64,000 nucleotides of DNA from contig NZ_JAGKJK010000004.1 in the NCBI RefSeq assembly GCF_020329435.1, positions 124,001-188,000 of the forward strand. The letters are read 5' to 3'. Made by a program: the position numbers and the translations under genes. Shown one piece after another: positions 1 to 8,296 of the stretch; within the stretch, counting starts at the first letter, position 1; each line of letters begins with the position of its first letter. The notes under the pieces are model-generated. The model was not told where the DNA came from. It saw only the letters and a program-made list of their open reading frames with translations, and made no database searches. This stretch comes from Bradyrhizobium hereditatis (lineage in GTDB: Bacteria; Pseudomonadota; Alphaproteobacteria; Rhizobiales; Xanthobacteraceae).

Positions 1-671
1 TCGTCGGTGTCGGCGAGGGGTTGAGTGCATCGCTGGCGCGGCTGTTCGCGCGCGAAGGCATCAAGGTCGCGCTCGCCGCGCGCAAGATCGAAAAGCTCGG
101 AGCGCTCTGCGCCGAGACAGGGGCCCGCGCCTTTGCCTGCAACGCCACCGAGGCCGAGGAAGTCGAGCGTCTGTTCGGCATGGTCGAGCGCGAGATCGGC
201 ACGCCCGACCTCGTTGTCTATAACGCCAGCGCCCGCGCGCGCGGCGCGTTCGTCGATCTGGTGCCAGCCGAAGTCGCCAATTCGATCGCCGTCTCGGCCT
301 TCGGCGGCTTCCTGGTGGCGCAGCAGGCGGCGCAGCGGATGCTGCCGAACAAGCATGGCGCGATCCTGTTCACCGGCGCCTCCGCCAGCGTCAAGGGCTA
401 TGCGCAGTCGGCGCCGTTTGCGATGGGCAAGTTCGCGCTGCGGGGCCTGGCCCAGAGCATGGCGCGCGAATTGTCGCCGCAGGGCATTCATGTCGCGCAT
501 TTCGTTATCGATGGGGGCATCCGGAGCACCACACGCACCGAACCCGACGACCGTCCAGACTCGATGCTCGACCCTGATGCAGTCGCGCTCAGCTACTGGA
601 ACGTGCTGCAGCAGCCGCGCAGCGCCTGGACGTGGGAAATCGAGTTGCGTCCTTGGGTGGAGAAGTTTTGA
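1..671 (+). CDS. SDR family oxidoreductase, 5'-truncated by window edge
   Basis: Short-chain dehydrogenase/reductase, presumably NAD(P)-linked. The reading frame is open from base 3, and the first codons give GVGEGLS, the Gly-rich TGxxxGxG cofactor loop. The gene therefore starts upstream of the window, and the in-frame TTG at 21 is not its start. Further SDR marks are YNASARARG (the NNAG position), the strand LFTGASAS with the catalytic Ser, and FAMGKFALRGLAQ. At the usual YxxxK site the residue is Phe (FAMGK), so the catalytic Tyr is missing, although GYAQS lies just before it. It precedes a crotonase-family gene on the same strand, which fits acyl-CoA metabolism. The family is clear; the substrate is unknown. 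Confidence 0.85.
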   Translation, partial: VGVGEGLSASLARLFAREGIKVALAARKIEKLGALCAETGARAFACNATEAEEVERLFGMVEREIGTPDLVVYNASARARGAFVDLVPAEVANSIAVSAFGGFLVAQQAAQRMLPNKHGAILFTGASASVKGYAQSAPFAMGKFALRGLAQSMARELSPQGIHVAHFVIDGGIRSTTRTEPDDRPDSMLDPDAVALSYWNVLQQPRSAWTWEIELRPWVEKF

Positions 672-682
672 GCAGCCAATGC

Positions 683-759
683 CGTCATTCCTTGGCGCGA
701 AGCGAACCCGGAATCTCGAAATTCCGGGTCTGGTGCTGACGCACCATCCCGGAATGACG
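683..759. repeat. Palindromic intergenic repeat (REP-like)
   Basis: The outer arms CGTCATTCC and GGAATGACG enclose an inner hairpin, CCCGGAATCTCGAAATTCCGGG. The element sits between the SDR and crotonase genes. It resembles the dispersed palindromes common between Bradyrhizobium genes. Confidence 0.75.
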
Positions 760-781
760 CCTAGAAAATAAGGGGGAAACC

Positions 782-1612
782 ATGACCACCGAGACCAAGA
801 TCGACACCGGCACCGATGAACTGCTCTGCGTGATCCGCGACCGCGTCGCCATCATCACACTGAATCGCCCGGAGGCGCGCAACGCGTTCTCGGATACGCT
901 GACGCCGGCGCTGCGCAGCATGATCAAGGCGTGCGGCGAGAACCCTGATGTCGGCGCGCTGCTGCTGACCGGGGCGGGCACCGCGTTCTGTGCCGGCGGC
1001 AACGTCAAGGGCATGGGCGCGCATCGCGACAAGAAGAAGCTCGAAATGTCCCATGAGGAGAAGGTTGCCGATCTGCAGGAGCGGCAGCGCCTCCTGACCG
1101 GCGCGCTGGTCTCAGTACGCAAGCCCACGATCGCCGCCCTGCCCGGTCCCGCGGTTGGCGCGGGCCTCGCGCTCGCGCTGGCCTGCGATATCCGCATCGC
1201 AGCGCAATCGGCGTTCGTCGCCACTGGCTATGTCCGTGTGGGGCTCTCGGGCGACTACGGCATCGCCTGGCTGTTGACGCGGCTGGTCGGCACGTCACGG
1301 GCGCGCGAACTGATGTTTACCGGCGACAAGGTCGATGCCACCAGATGCGAGACGCTTGGTCTCGTTAACCGCGTGGTGCCTGATGAGAAGCTGCAGGCCG
1401 AGGCCTTCGCGCTTGCCAAATCCATGGCCGAAGGGCCCTCGTTGGCGCTCCGCTACATCAAGGATAATCTCGACGAAGCGCTGCAATTCGATTTCGCGAC
1501 TGCGCGCGACCACGAGGCCGAGCGTCTCGTGCGCCTGACCACGACAGCCGACCACAAGGAGGCGGTGCAGGCTTTCGTCGATAAGCGCAAGCCGGTGTTC
1601 AGGGGAAGTTGA
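782..1612 (+). CDS. Enoyl-CoA hydratase/isomerase (crotonase) family protein
   Basis: A 276-residue crotonase-fold protein, the usual length for the family, which acts on CoA thioesters through an oxyanion hole. The first oxyanion segment is AFCAGGNVKGM and the second is PGPAVGAGLALALACDIR. The two Glu residues used by classical hydratases are not at their usual places: GAGLALAL replaces the GGGCEL type, and the later loop reads VGLSGDYGIAWLL. The Asp in SGDYG aligns with the PDGGG Asp of PaaG-like isomerases, so isomerase or other crotonase chemistry is possible. It starts at ATG after AAGGGGGAAACC, a good ribosome binding site. The upstream SDR may belong to the same acyl-CoA pathway. Confidence 0.88.
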   Translation: MTTETKIDTGTDELLCVIRDRVAIITLNRPEARNAFSDTLTPALRSMIKACGENPDVGALLLTGAGTAFCAGGNVKGMGAHRDKKKLEMSHEEKVADLQERQRLLTGALVSVRKPTIAALPGPAVGAGLALALACDIRIAAQSAFVATGYVRVGLSGDYGIAWLLTRLVGTSRARELMFTGDKVDATRCETLGLVNRVVPDEKLQAEAFALAKSMAEGPSLALRYIKDNLDEALQFDFATARDHEAERLVRLTTTADHKEAVQAFVDKRKPVFRGS

Positions 1613-1621
1613 GGACGCCTT

Positions 1622-1706
1622 GTAGCCCGGATGAGCGAAGCGATATCCGGGGAATTCTCGCCGCGGTGGGATTGATCCCGGGTGTCGCTTCGCTCATCCG
1701 GGCTAC
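1622..1706. repeat. Palindromic intergenic repeat (REP-like)
   Basis: A long inverted repeat with arms GTAGCCCGGATGAGCGAAGC and GCTTCGCTCATCCGGGCTAC. It lies between the convergent crotonase and SnoaL-like genes. A transcript from either strand could fold, so it may limit read-through in both directions. Confidence 0.85.
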
Positions 1707-1718
1707 GAGCGTGCGAGC

Positions 1719-2120
1719 TTAGATCGGATTCTCAGTGAACAGTCGCGCCACCATCACCGAGTCGAGATACGCGCGCACTCGCACAATCACGTCGTCCTTG
1801 AAATAGCAGATCCAGCAATAATGATTGTCGAAACGAAAGCCGTTCTTCGCGGTGGCCTCCGAATGCAGCTCAACGATCGCCACATCGCCGGCCACGATCA
1901 GATCGTCGACGTGCAACTGCGCGCCATCGGGCAGCATCTTGCCAAGCTTGGCGAAGGTGCCCGCGATGAAATCGGCTTTTGACTTGTAGTGGCCGGCGAG
2001 CGGGTGCGTGCCCATTACGGTCCAGTCGACGTCATCGGCGACATGGGCAAAGAAGCCTGCGCCGTCGCCCCGCTCGAGGCCGGCAAATATCTTCCGCACG
2101 AATCCGGCATCGACTGCCAT
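1719..2120 (-). CDS. SnoaL-like / NTF2-fold protein
   Basis: A 133-residue protein of the nuclear transport factor 2-like superfamily. The start is the ATG at 2120 (MAVDAGFVRK), which follows AGGGGCGGG. An upstream extension to 2201 reads as Arg/Ser-rich sequence unlike the family and is left out. Recognisable family features are FAGLERGDGAGFFAHVADDVDW, MGTHPLAGHYKSKADF and a C-terminal strand with DDVIVRVRAYLDS. Members include ketosteroid-isomerase-like enzymes and non-enzymatic stress proteins, and no catalytic assignment is possible here. Confidence 0.82.
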   Translation of the reverse strand: MAVDAGFVRKIFAGLERGDGAGFFAHVADDVDWTVMGTHPLAGHYKSKADFIAGTFAKLGKMLPDGAQLHVDDLIVAGDVAIVELHSEATAKNGFRFDNHYCWICYFKDDVIVRVRAYLDSVMVARLFTENPI

Positions 2121-2215
2121 GACCGGCCCGCCCCTGGACGCGCAAGCGCGATGGCTCACGCCTTTGCTGCGGAGGCTAGACCGCGTCCGAGGCTTTATCA
2201 ATCGGCTGGAGGCCT

Positions 2216-2255
2216 AAAGAAAATAGCCCGGTTCTGGTGCGGCCGGAACCGGGCT
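2216..2255 (-). terminator. Rho-independent terminator of the GNAT gene
   Basis: A 10-bp perfect stem (AGCCCGGTTC with GAACCGGGCT) with an 11-nt loop. On the minus strand it is followed by ATTTTCTTT. It begins a few bases after the stop of the acetyltransferase gene at 2262. Confidence 0.85.
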
Positions 2256-2261
2256 CAGTTG

Positions 2262-2894
2262 TCAAACCGCAAGCGAGGACATTGCGCTGGGAGAGACGGC
2301 GGCAAGCCGCCAACTGGCGCATGGGATTTCCTGCGGTCCGACGTGGACCTTGTCCTGAATTGCTTTCTGGAAGCGCGTCAGCCTCCAGTCGCCTGGCGTA
2401 TTAGTGATGGCGTAGCCAGCCTTCCGGGCGAGCGCGATCATCGCGTCATTGGAGCGCAGCGTATCGCCGAACAGGCGCTCGGCACCGAACGAGGCCGCGC
2501 GGCATTCGACATTCTTGAGCAGCGCCTTGCCGATGCCCTGGCCCTGCCAGCGGTCGTCGATCGAGAGACCTAATTCAATCGAGGCGGTGTCGACGTCAAA
2601 GGCATAGCGCGCTTCGCCGACGATGGTCTCGCGGCCATCGACCAGCATGGTCGCAACCACGCTGAAGCGATCGGCTTCGCCGACATGGATGAAACGGTCG
2701 AGTTCGGACTGCGGCAGTTCGCTGGTGGCGCCGAGGAAGCGGTTGTAGCGGGAGCGCGTTGAGAGCGAGCGGAAATAATTCTGCAGTGCCTCGGCATCGC
2801 GCGGCTCGACGAAGCGCACGGTCACGGCCTCGCCGTGCCGGGAGCGCAGCACGTCGGAATATTGCCTGAGATCGTCGAAACGGAACCTGGTCAT
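2262..2894 (-). CDS. GNAT family N-acetyltransferase
   Basis: A 210-residue acetyl-CoA-dependent acyltransferase. The GNAT core begins near residue 25 (VTVRFVEPRDAEALQNYF). The acetyl-CoA pyrophosphate loop is RWQGQGIGKALL (motif A, Q/RxxGxG/A), and AMIALARKAGY forms motif B. The extension before the stop, after GDWRLTRFQKA, is not part of the core fold. The similar N-terminal half of Pat/YfiQ-type acetyltransferases suggests a protein or metabolite substrate, but the target cannot be named. It has its own terminator downstream. Confidence 0.88.
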   Translation of the reverse strand: MTRFRFDDLRQYSDVLRSRHGEAVTVRFVEPRDAEALQNYFRSLSTRSRYNRFLGATSELPQSELDRFIHVGEADRFSVVATMLVDGRETIVGEARYAFDVDTASIELGLSIDDRWQGQGIGKALLKNVECRAASFGAERLFGDTLRSNDAMIALARKAGYAITNTPGDWRLTRFQKAIQDKVHVGPQEIPCASWRLAAVSPSAMSSLAV

Positions 2895-2913
2895 CGCGCG
2901 TTCCCGTTGTCCT

Positions 2914-2954
2914 CAAAAAATTGGCCGGCGCCCCTCGAACGAGGCGACGCCGGC
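2914..2954 (-). terminator. Rho-independent terminator of the DUF1127 gene
   Basis: Stem GCCGGCG/CGCCGGC with an internal CCTCG/CGAGG pairing. On the minus strand it is followed by CCAATTTTTTG. It lies directly downstream of the DUF1127 stop at 2966. Confidence 0.8.
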
Positions 2955-2965
2955 GTGGCTGCTAC

Positions 2966-3169
2966 TTAGGCCCGCCAGAACGGTTTTTCGGTCTCGTAGG
3001 CGATGTCGCTCCAGGACAGGCCGATATCGTGCAGCTCCCGCTCGGACCAGCTCGCCAGTTCCTTGCGGGCCTGGTAGCGCTGCCGCCACACGTAAAGGGT
3101 GTCAGCCAACTGGCTGAAAAGCCCCGGTTCATGATGATTTATCATCGATTCATGGGTGTAAGTGGACAT
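2966..3169 (-). CDS. DUF1127 domain-containing small protein
   Basis: A 67-residue protein. The DUF1127 (YjiS-like) segment occupies the middle: WRQRYQARKELASWSERELHDIGLSWSDI, with the family hallmark L-x-x-x-x-x-x-E-L-x-D-I-G-L. Small Arg-rich DUF1127 proteins in alphaproteobacteria have been linked to phosphate and RNA metabolism and to stress responses; that is family knowledge, and nothing here narrows it. It is divergent from the LysR gene at 3284, with a 114-bp spacer that must hold both promoters, and it has its own terminator. Confidence 0.88.
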   Translation of the reverse strand: MSTYTHESMINHHEPGLFSQLADTLYVWRQRYQARKELASWSERELHDIGLSWSDIAYETEKPFWRA

Positions 3170-3283
3170 TTTCGGCTCCTGCAGCTAATCTGTTGCCGCT
3201 AATATCTGCCTCCAAAGAGCATTCTACAAACGACACTTTGTACCGTTTCGGATGAAATAAACTCATGTATCGGGGATCGCGGA

Positions 3284-4183
3284 ATGACCGCCAGGCTGCC
3301 GTCGCTGAATGGATTGCGGGCGTTCGAGGCTGCGGCCCGGCATTTGAGCTTCACGCAGGCGGCCTCCGAACTGAACGTCACGCAGACCGCGATCAGCCAC
3401 CAAATCAAGCGGCTGGAGGAAGAGCTCGGCGTTCAGCTGTTCATCCGTCAGAACCGCTCACTGACGCTGACGGCGGAAGCGCAGGACTACCTTCCCGGCA
3501 TCCGCGCCGCCTTCAACGATCTGCGCCTTGCGACCGACCGCCTGCTGCGCAGGGACGACGACCATGTACTGACGGTTTCGACGCTCGCCTCGCTTGCCGC
3601 CAAATGGCTGCTGCCGCGGCTCACCACGTTCCAGGAGGCCCATCCCGGAATCGATGTGCGCATCACCACCTCGACCAGCCTGGTCGATTTCCAGCGCGAC
3701 AAGGTCGACGCCGGCATCCGTTACGGCCGCGGCCAATGGCCGGGCGTTCGCGCCGACTGGCTGATGGCGGACGAATTGTTTCCGGTATGCAGCCCTGCTT
3801 TGCTGAACGGCAGCAAGCCGCTGAAATGCCCCGAGGACCTCAAGAACCACGTGCTGCTGCACACCAGTAATGCCAATAGCGACGACTGGCGGCTGTGGCT
3901 GACGGCCGCCGGCCTGCCGGCCGATCTTTCCAAGCAGCCGGGCGTCACGTTCGACATGATCTTCATGACCGTGCAGGCGGCGATCGACGGCGTTGGCGTC
4001 GCGATGGGCCGCACGGCATATGTGGAGGAGGACATCGCGAAGGGGCGGCTGGTCGTTCCGTTCAAGATCGCCTTCCCTGTTGATGCCGGTTTCTATCTCG
4101 TCTCGCCTGCTGGCCGAGCCGATCCGCCAAAGCTTGCCGCGTTCCGGCAATGGCTGCTCGCCTCCGTGCAGAACCATCCCTGA
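3284..4183 (+). CDS. LysR-type transcriptional regulator (GcvA-like)
   Basis: A 299-residue regulator. The N-terminal winged helix-turn-helix (about residues 6-65) reads LNGLRAFEAAARHLSFTQAA, SELNVTQTAISHQIKRLEEELGVQLF. The C-terminal PBP2-type effector domain (about 90-295) is of the GcvA/AmpR subgroup (VDAGIRYGRGQWPG). It lies upstream of and codirectional with the tcuA-tcuB module, 187 bp away, so it is the likely regulator (TcuR-like) of that module and a carboxylate is the likely co-inducer. A near-perfect inverted repeat stands in the spacer. The role is inferred from position; the family is certain. Confidence 0.92.
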   Translation: MTARLPSLNGLRAFEAAARHLSFTQAASELNVTQTAISHQIKRLEEELGVQLFIRQNRSLTLTAEAQDYLPGIRAAFNDLRLATDRLLRRDDDHVLTVSTLASLAAKWLLPRLTTFQEAHPGIDVRITTSTSLVDFQRDKVDAGIRYGRGQWPGVRADWLMADELFPVCSPALLNGSKPLKCPEDLKNHVLLHTSNANSDDWRLWLTAAGLPADLSKQPGVTFDMIFMTVQAAIDGVGVAMGRTAYVEEDIAKGRLVVPFKIAFPVDAGFYLVSPAGRADPPKLAAFRQWLLASVQNHP

Positions 4184-4210
4184 GCTTCAGGATATTCCGC
4201 AACGCGCGTG

Positions 4211-4231
4211 GCATGCGACATCGTCGCATGC
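4211..4231. promoter_or_regulatory. Candidate operator upstream of tcuA
   Basis: A perfect inverted repeat, GCATGCGAC-ATC-GTCGCATGC. A second, looser pair (ACGCAT...ATGCGT) follows at about 4245-4270. Both lie in the 187-bp spacer between the LysR gene and tcuA, where a regulator-binding site is expected. Assignment to the LysR protein is inference. Confidence 0.5.
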
Positions 4232-4370
4232 AGCCGCGCAGATGACGCATGCGATCGCACGAGATGCGTGACGCGGCTTTTGCATCAGGCTAGACATTCG
4301 CTGGGGCGGATGGATTTGCCTGGCCGAGTGCCGGTTGGATTTTTGAGGCCAACAACGACAACAAGAGCGC

Positions 4371-5771
4371 ATGGCCGGTTTGAATCAGAAGTTCGATGTG
4401 CTGGTGATTGGCGGCGGCAACGCCGCTCTGTGCGCCGCGATCAGCGCGCGACACGCCGGCGCATCCGTGCTGGTGCTGGAGGGCGCGCCGAAATTCTATC
4501 GCGGCGGCAATACCCGCCACACCCGCAACATGCGCTGCGCGCACGATGCGGCGACTGACATTCTCACCGGGCCCTACACCGAAGAGGAGTTCTGGGACGA
4601 TCTGCTCCGCCTGACCGGCGGGCAGACCGATGAGGAACTCGCAAAATTCATGATCCGGGAATCCAAGGACATCCTGAACTGGATCGTCGAACAGGGTGTG
4701 CGCTGGCAGCCTTCGCTCGGCGGCACGCTGAGCCTGGGGCGCACCAATTCGTTCTTCCTGGGCGGCGGAAGGGCGATGCTGAACGCGCTCTATCTCACCG
4801 CGGAAAAGCTCGGTGTGGAGATCGTCTACGACGCAGAAGTCGTCGATCTCCAGATCGAGGACGGCATGTTCCTGTCCGCGAAGCTGAAGCAGCCGATCGA
4901 AGGCGTCAGCGAAGTACGCGCCTCGACGCTGGTTGCGGCAGCCGGCGGATTTGAAGCCAACATCGAATGGCTCAAGGAATATTGGGGCGAGGCTGCCGAC
5001 AACTTCCTGATCCGCGGCACACCCTATAACCGCGGCTCGATCCTGAAAATGTTGCTCGACAAGGGCGTGCAGGATATCGGCGATCCCACGCAGTGCCATG
5101 CGGTCGCGATCGACGCCCGCGCGCCGAAATTCGACGGAGGCATCATCACACGGCATGACTCAGTCGTGTTCGGCATTGTCGTCAACAAGCATGCGCAGCG
5201 CTTCTACGACGAAGGCGAGGACATCTGGCCGAAGCGCTATGCGATCTGGGGTCGCCTGGTGGCGGCGCAGCCGGACCAGATCGCCTACATCATTTTCGAT
5301 TCGACTGTCGTCACCAGCTTCATGCCGACGCTGTTTCCGCCGATTGCGGGCGCAACGCTTGCAGAACTCGCCGGCAAGCTCGGCCTCGAGCCGGCCGCGC
5401 TGGAAAAAACCGTGGCCGATTTCAACGCCGCGGTTCGGCCCGGCACCTTCGATCACACCATCCTCGATGATTGCCGCACCGAAGGCATCACGCCGCCGAA
5501 GACACATTGGGCACGCAGGATCGAGACGCCGCCCTACCTCGCCTATCCGGTGCGGCCCGGCATCACCTTCACCTATCTCGGCACCCGCGTGAACAAGCAG
5601 GCGCGGATGGTGATGAAGGACGGCAAGCCTTCCGCCAATATGTTCGCGGCCGGCGAGATCATGGCGGGCAATGTGCTCGGCAAAGGGTATGCGGCCGGTA
5701 TCGGCATGACCATTGGCAGCGTGTTCGGACGCGTCGCAGGACGGGAAGCTGCGAAGAATGCGAGGAATTGA
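4371..5771 (+). CDS. tcuA: FAD-dependent tricarballylate dehydrogenase (TcuA-like)
   Basis: A 466-residue flavoprotein of the fumarate reductase/succinate dehydrogenase flavoprotein family. TcuA oxidises tricarballylate to cis-aconitate, with electrons leaving through TcuB. The dinucleotide-binding motif VLVIGGGNAALCAAISARHAG is at residues 10-30. The substrate-domain residues around RGGNTRHTRNMR and the C-terminal FAD loop FAAGEIMAGNVLGKGYAAGIGMTIGS are typical. The length matches TcuA. It is the first gene after the LysR regulator, with a secreted hydrolase and tcuB downstream. The exact tricarboxylate is not proven; related enzymes act on other dicarboxylates. Confidence 0.85.
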   Translation: MAGLNQKFDVLVIGGGNAALCAAISARHAGASVLVLEGAPKFYRGGNTRHTRNMRCAHDAATDILTGPYTEEEFWDDLLRLTGGQTDEELAKFMIRESKDILNWIVEQGVRWQPSLGGTLSLGRTNSFFLGGGRAMLNALYLTAEKLGVEIVYDAEVVDLQIEDGMFLSAKLKQPIEGVSEVRASTLVAAAGGFEANIEWLKEYWGEAADNFLIRGTPYNRGSILKMLLDKGVQDIGDPTQCHAVAIDARAPKFDGGIITRHDSVVFGIVVNKHAQRFYDEGEDIWPKRYAIWGRLVAAQPDQIAYIIFDSTVVTSFMPTLFPPIAGATLAELAGKLGLEPAALEKTVADFNAAVRPGTFDHTILDDCRTEGITPPKTHWARRIETPPYLAYPVRPGITFTYLGTRVNKQARMVMKDGKPSANMFAAGEIMAGNVLGKGYAAGIGMTIGSVFGRVAGREAAKNARN

Positions 5772-5830
5772 CTGGTAACCTCGCCCCGCCTTCGGGAAGA
5801 GGGAAATAACGACGACGGGAGGATTTGTCG

Positions 5831-6859
5831 ATGCGCGTAGTGATTGCTTCTGCTGTTGCAGTCCTGATGTCAGCAACACTGGCGAATGCCGCCGAGCCGA
5901 TCGCTCTACGCGACATGGGCTCGTTCCACGTCGGCGGGCGGCTGGTTGAAATTTCCGGCAAGCCGGTCAAGGAGGTGACCTTCACGCCCGGCGGCGTGCC
6001 CGCAAAAGTCGATCCCAACGGCACCTATCAGGTCGAGCAGATGTACGTGCAGTATTTTCTGCCCGTGAACGAGAAAGGCGCCTATCCGCTCCTGATGTGG
6101 CATGGCGGCGGGCTGACCGGCGTCACCTATGAGACGACGCCGGACGGCCGCGAAGGCTGGCTGAACTATTTTCTGCGCAAGGGCTGGGCCGTCTACAATT
6201 CTGATGCGGTCGAGCGCGGCCGCGCCGGATGGGCACAATACCCTGATATCTTCAAGAGCGAGCCGGTGTTTCTCACAACAGCCAATCCGTTCGAGCGGTT
6301 TCGAATCGGCGACGGCGCCGGCTCCTACAATCCGGACCCGGCGAAGCGAAAGCTTTTGCCCGGCAATCAGTTTCCCAACGAGGGCTATGAGAATTTCGTC
6401 AAGCAGAACGTGCCGCGCTGGACCACCACCGATGATGCCATCATCGCCGCCTATATCGCCGAGATCGACCGCGTGGGTCCTTCCATCATCCTGTTCCACA
6501 GCCAGGCCGGCAGTTTTGGCTTCAAGGTGGCGCAGGCCCGGCCGGACAAGGTCAAGGCGCTGATCGCGGTCGAGCCGGCGGGTGTCGGCGATCCCGCCAA
6601 GGTCGACGCGCTGAAGAACATCCCGACCCTGATCATCTATGGCGACTATATCGAGAAGGATTCGCGCTGGCCAAAGATCCGCGCCAACGGCCTTGCCTTC
6701 GCAGACGCCATCAAGGCCGCGGGCGGCAGCGTCGATGTCGTCGACCTGCCGCAGGCCGGTATCAAGGGCAATTCGCACATGATCATGATGGACAAGAACA
6801 ATGCCGAGGTTGCGGGCCTGATCCAGAAGTGGCTGGAGAGCAAGGGGCTGACGAAGTGA
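5831..6859 (+). CDS. Secreted alpha/beta hydrolase (esterase-like)
   Basis: A 342-residue exported protein. The start is the ATG at 5831 behind GGGAGG; an in-frame TTG six bases upstream is unlikely. A Sec signal peptide covers residues 1-20, with cleavage after ATLANA. The oxyanion loop LLMWHGGGLTG (about 90-100) and the nucleophile elbow FHSQAGSFG are visible. GNSHMIMMDKNN supplies the His near the C terminus. It is placed between tcuA and tcuB, with 59 and 30 bp spacers, so it is probably cotranscribed and may release a carboxylate from an ester in the periplasm before oxidation. That role is inferred from context. Confidence 0.82.
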   Translation: MRVVIASAVAVLMSATLANAAEPIALRDMGSFHVGGRLVEISGKPVKEVTFTPGGVPAKVDPNGTYQVEQMYVQYFLPVNEKGAYPLLMWHGGGLTGVTYETTPDGREGWLNYFLRKGWAVYNSDAVERGRAGWAQYPDIFKSEPVFLTTANPFERFRIGDGAGSYNPDPAKRKLLPGNQFPNEGYENFVKQNVPRWTTTDDAIIAAYIAEIDRVGPSIILFHSQAGSFGFKVAQARPDKVKALIAVEPAGVGDPAKVDALKNIPTLIIYGDYIEKDSRWPKIRANGLAFADAIKAAGGSVDVVDLPQAGIKGNSHMIMMDKNNAEVAGLIQKWLESKGLTK

Positions 6860-6889
6860 TCGGGATCGCGTAAGCGCAGGAAGCAACGG

Positions 6890-8005
6890 ATGCACGGAAC
6901 GCGAATCCTCAACGAAGCAGACCGCCTGATGACGGTCTGCAACTCCTGCCGCTATTGCGAGGGGCTGTGCGCGGTCTTTCCGGCGATGGAGATGCGCCGC
7001 GCGTTCTCCGATGGGGACCTCAACTACCTCGCCAATCTCTGCCACGCCTGCGGCGCCTGCTACACTGATTGTCAGTTCTCGCCGCCGCATGAGTTTAACG
7101 TCAATGTGCCGAAGACGCTGGCGATCGTGCGCGCCGAATCCTGGGCGGCCTATGTCTGGCCCCGCGCTTTCGCAGGCGCATTTACGCGCAACGGCCTCGT
7201 CATCAGCCTTGTCGCAGCGCTCAGTGTTGCCGCATTCATTTTCGGCTTCGCGGCGCTGAATGACCGACAGGTGCTGTTCGGCGTCCATACCGGGCCGGGC
7301 GCGTTCTACAAATTGATGCCGCACAACGCGATGGCGGCGCTGTTCGGCGCGGCATTTCTCTATGCAATTCTGGCGCTGGTGATGGGCGTACGCGCGTTCT
7401 GGCGCGATATCGGCGAGCCCGTCGGCATGAAGACCGATATCGGTGCGCTGTTCCGGGCGATCCGCGATGCCTGCGAGCTACGCTATCTCGACGGCGGCGG
7501 CGTCGGCTGCTTCAACGAGGATGATCGCCCGACTGACCGTCGCAGGCTCTATCACCATTTCACCTTCTACGGCTTTGCGCTGTGCTTCGCTTCCACCTGC
7601 GTCGCCACGCTCTATCATTATCTCTTGGCGCGGCAGGCGCCCTATCCGTGGTGGGATCTGCCGGTGATACTGGGCACGATCGGCGGCATTGGCCTCTTGA
7701 TCGGGCCGATCGGCCTGCTGGCCGAACGATGGAAGCGCGACACCGTTCTGGTCGATGAGGCGCGCTACGGCATGGATGTCGCGTTCATTGTCATGCTGTT
7801 CCTCACCAGCCTGACCGGCATGGCGCTTTTGATCCTGCGCGAGACGGCGGCGATGGGTCCGCTGCTCGCGCTGCATCTCGGCGTGGTGTTCTCGCTGTTC
7901 GTCACCATGCCCTATGGCAAGTTCGTGCACGGGATCTACCGCTTCACTGCGCTGGTGCGCTACGCGATGGAGCGCAAGACGATGGCGCAGGGGGCATGCG
8001 AATAG
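6890..8005 (+). CDS. tcuB: Tricarballylate utilization 4Fe-4S membrane protein TcuB
   Basis: A 371-residue electron carrier that reoxidises the TcuA flavin and passes electrons to the quinone pool. Near the N terminus there are two ferredoxin-like Cys clusters, CNSCRYCEGLC (residues 17-27) and CHACGACYTDC. The rest holds about six membrane helices with His residues suited to haem (for example FHHF-like YHHFTFYGFAL and LYHYLLARQ). The architecture and length match TcuB/CitB. It ends the putative tcu operon. No TcuC-type citrate/tricarballylate transporter is adjacent. Confidence 0.88.
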   Translation: MHGTRILNEADRLMTVCNSCRYCEGLCAVFPAMEMRRAFSDGDLNYLANLCHACGACYTDCQFSPPHEFNVNVPKTLAIVRAESWAAYVWPRAFAGAFTRNGLVISLVAALSVAAFIFGFAALNDRQVLFGVHTGPGAFYKLMPHNAMAALFGAAFLYAILALVMGVRAFWRDIGEPVGMKTDIGALFRAIRDACELRYLDGGGVGCFNEDDRPTDRRRLYHHFTFYGFALCFASTCVATLYHYLLARQAPYPWWDLPVILGTIGGIGLLIGPIGLLAERWKRDTVLVDEARYGMDVAFIVMLFLTSLTGMALLILRETAAMGPLLALHLGVVFSLFVTMPYGKFVHGIYRFTALVRYAMERKTMAQGACE

Positions 8006-8296
8006 CGTGCTTCGGCATCGCGGACGAAGCGAAGCCATCCGTGTGGTCACGCATGGAAAGATCTCCATGATGATGTTGAGCCTGATCTTTGTTGATGATG
8101 TCTTGAATGTGATCGCGCGCAACGCAAGTTGATCGACTGGTTCCAGCCGAAAAATTCTGCAGCTTTTTCCCAAAATGACTTGAACCAAACGAGCGCCGCA
8201 CTGTTTGCAGTGCAAGTCGCAAAGGCAGCCGGAGACGGAACCGGAGCCGATCCAGAGGAAGCGCTTTTTCGGGCGCCACCAACCGAGAGAGAGCTG

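Noticed and set aside
1989..2573. 194-residue plus-strand frame across the SnoaL and GNAT genes
   Set aside because: It spans two real minus-strand genes and a terminator hairpin, and has no protein-family features.
8129..8296. Upstream TTG start for the HlyD-like gene
   Set aside because: No ribosome site precedes it, and the extra 56 residues lack the expected N-terminal membrane-anchor layout that begins at the ATG at 8297.
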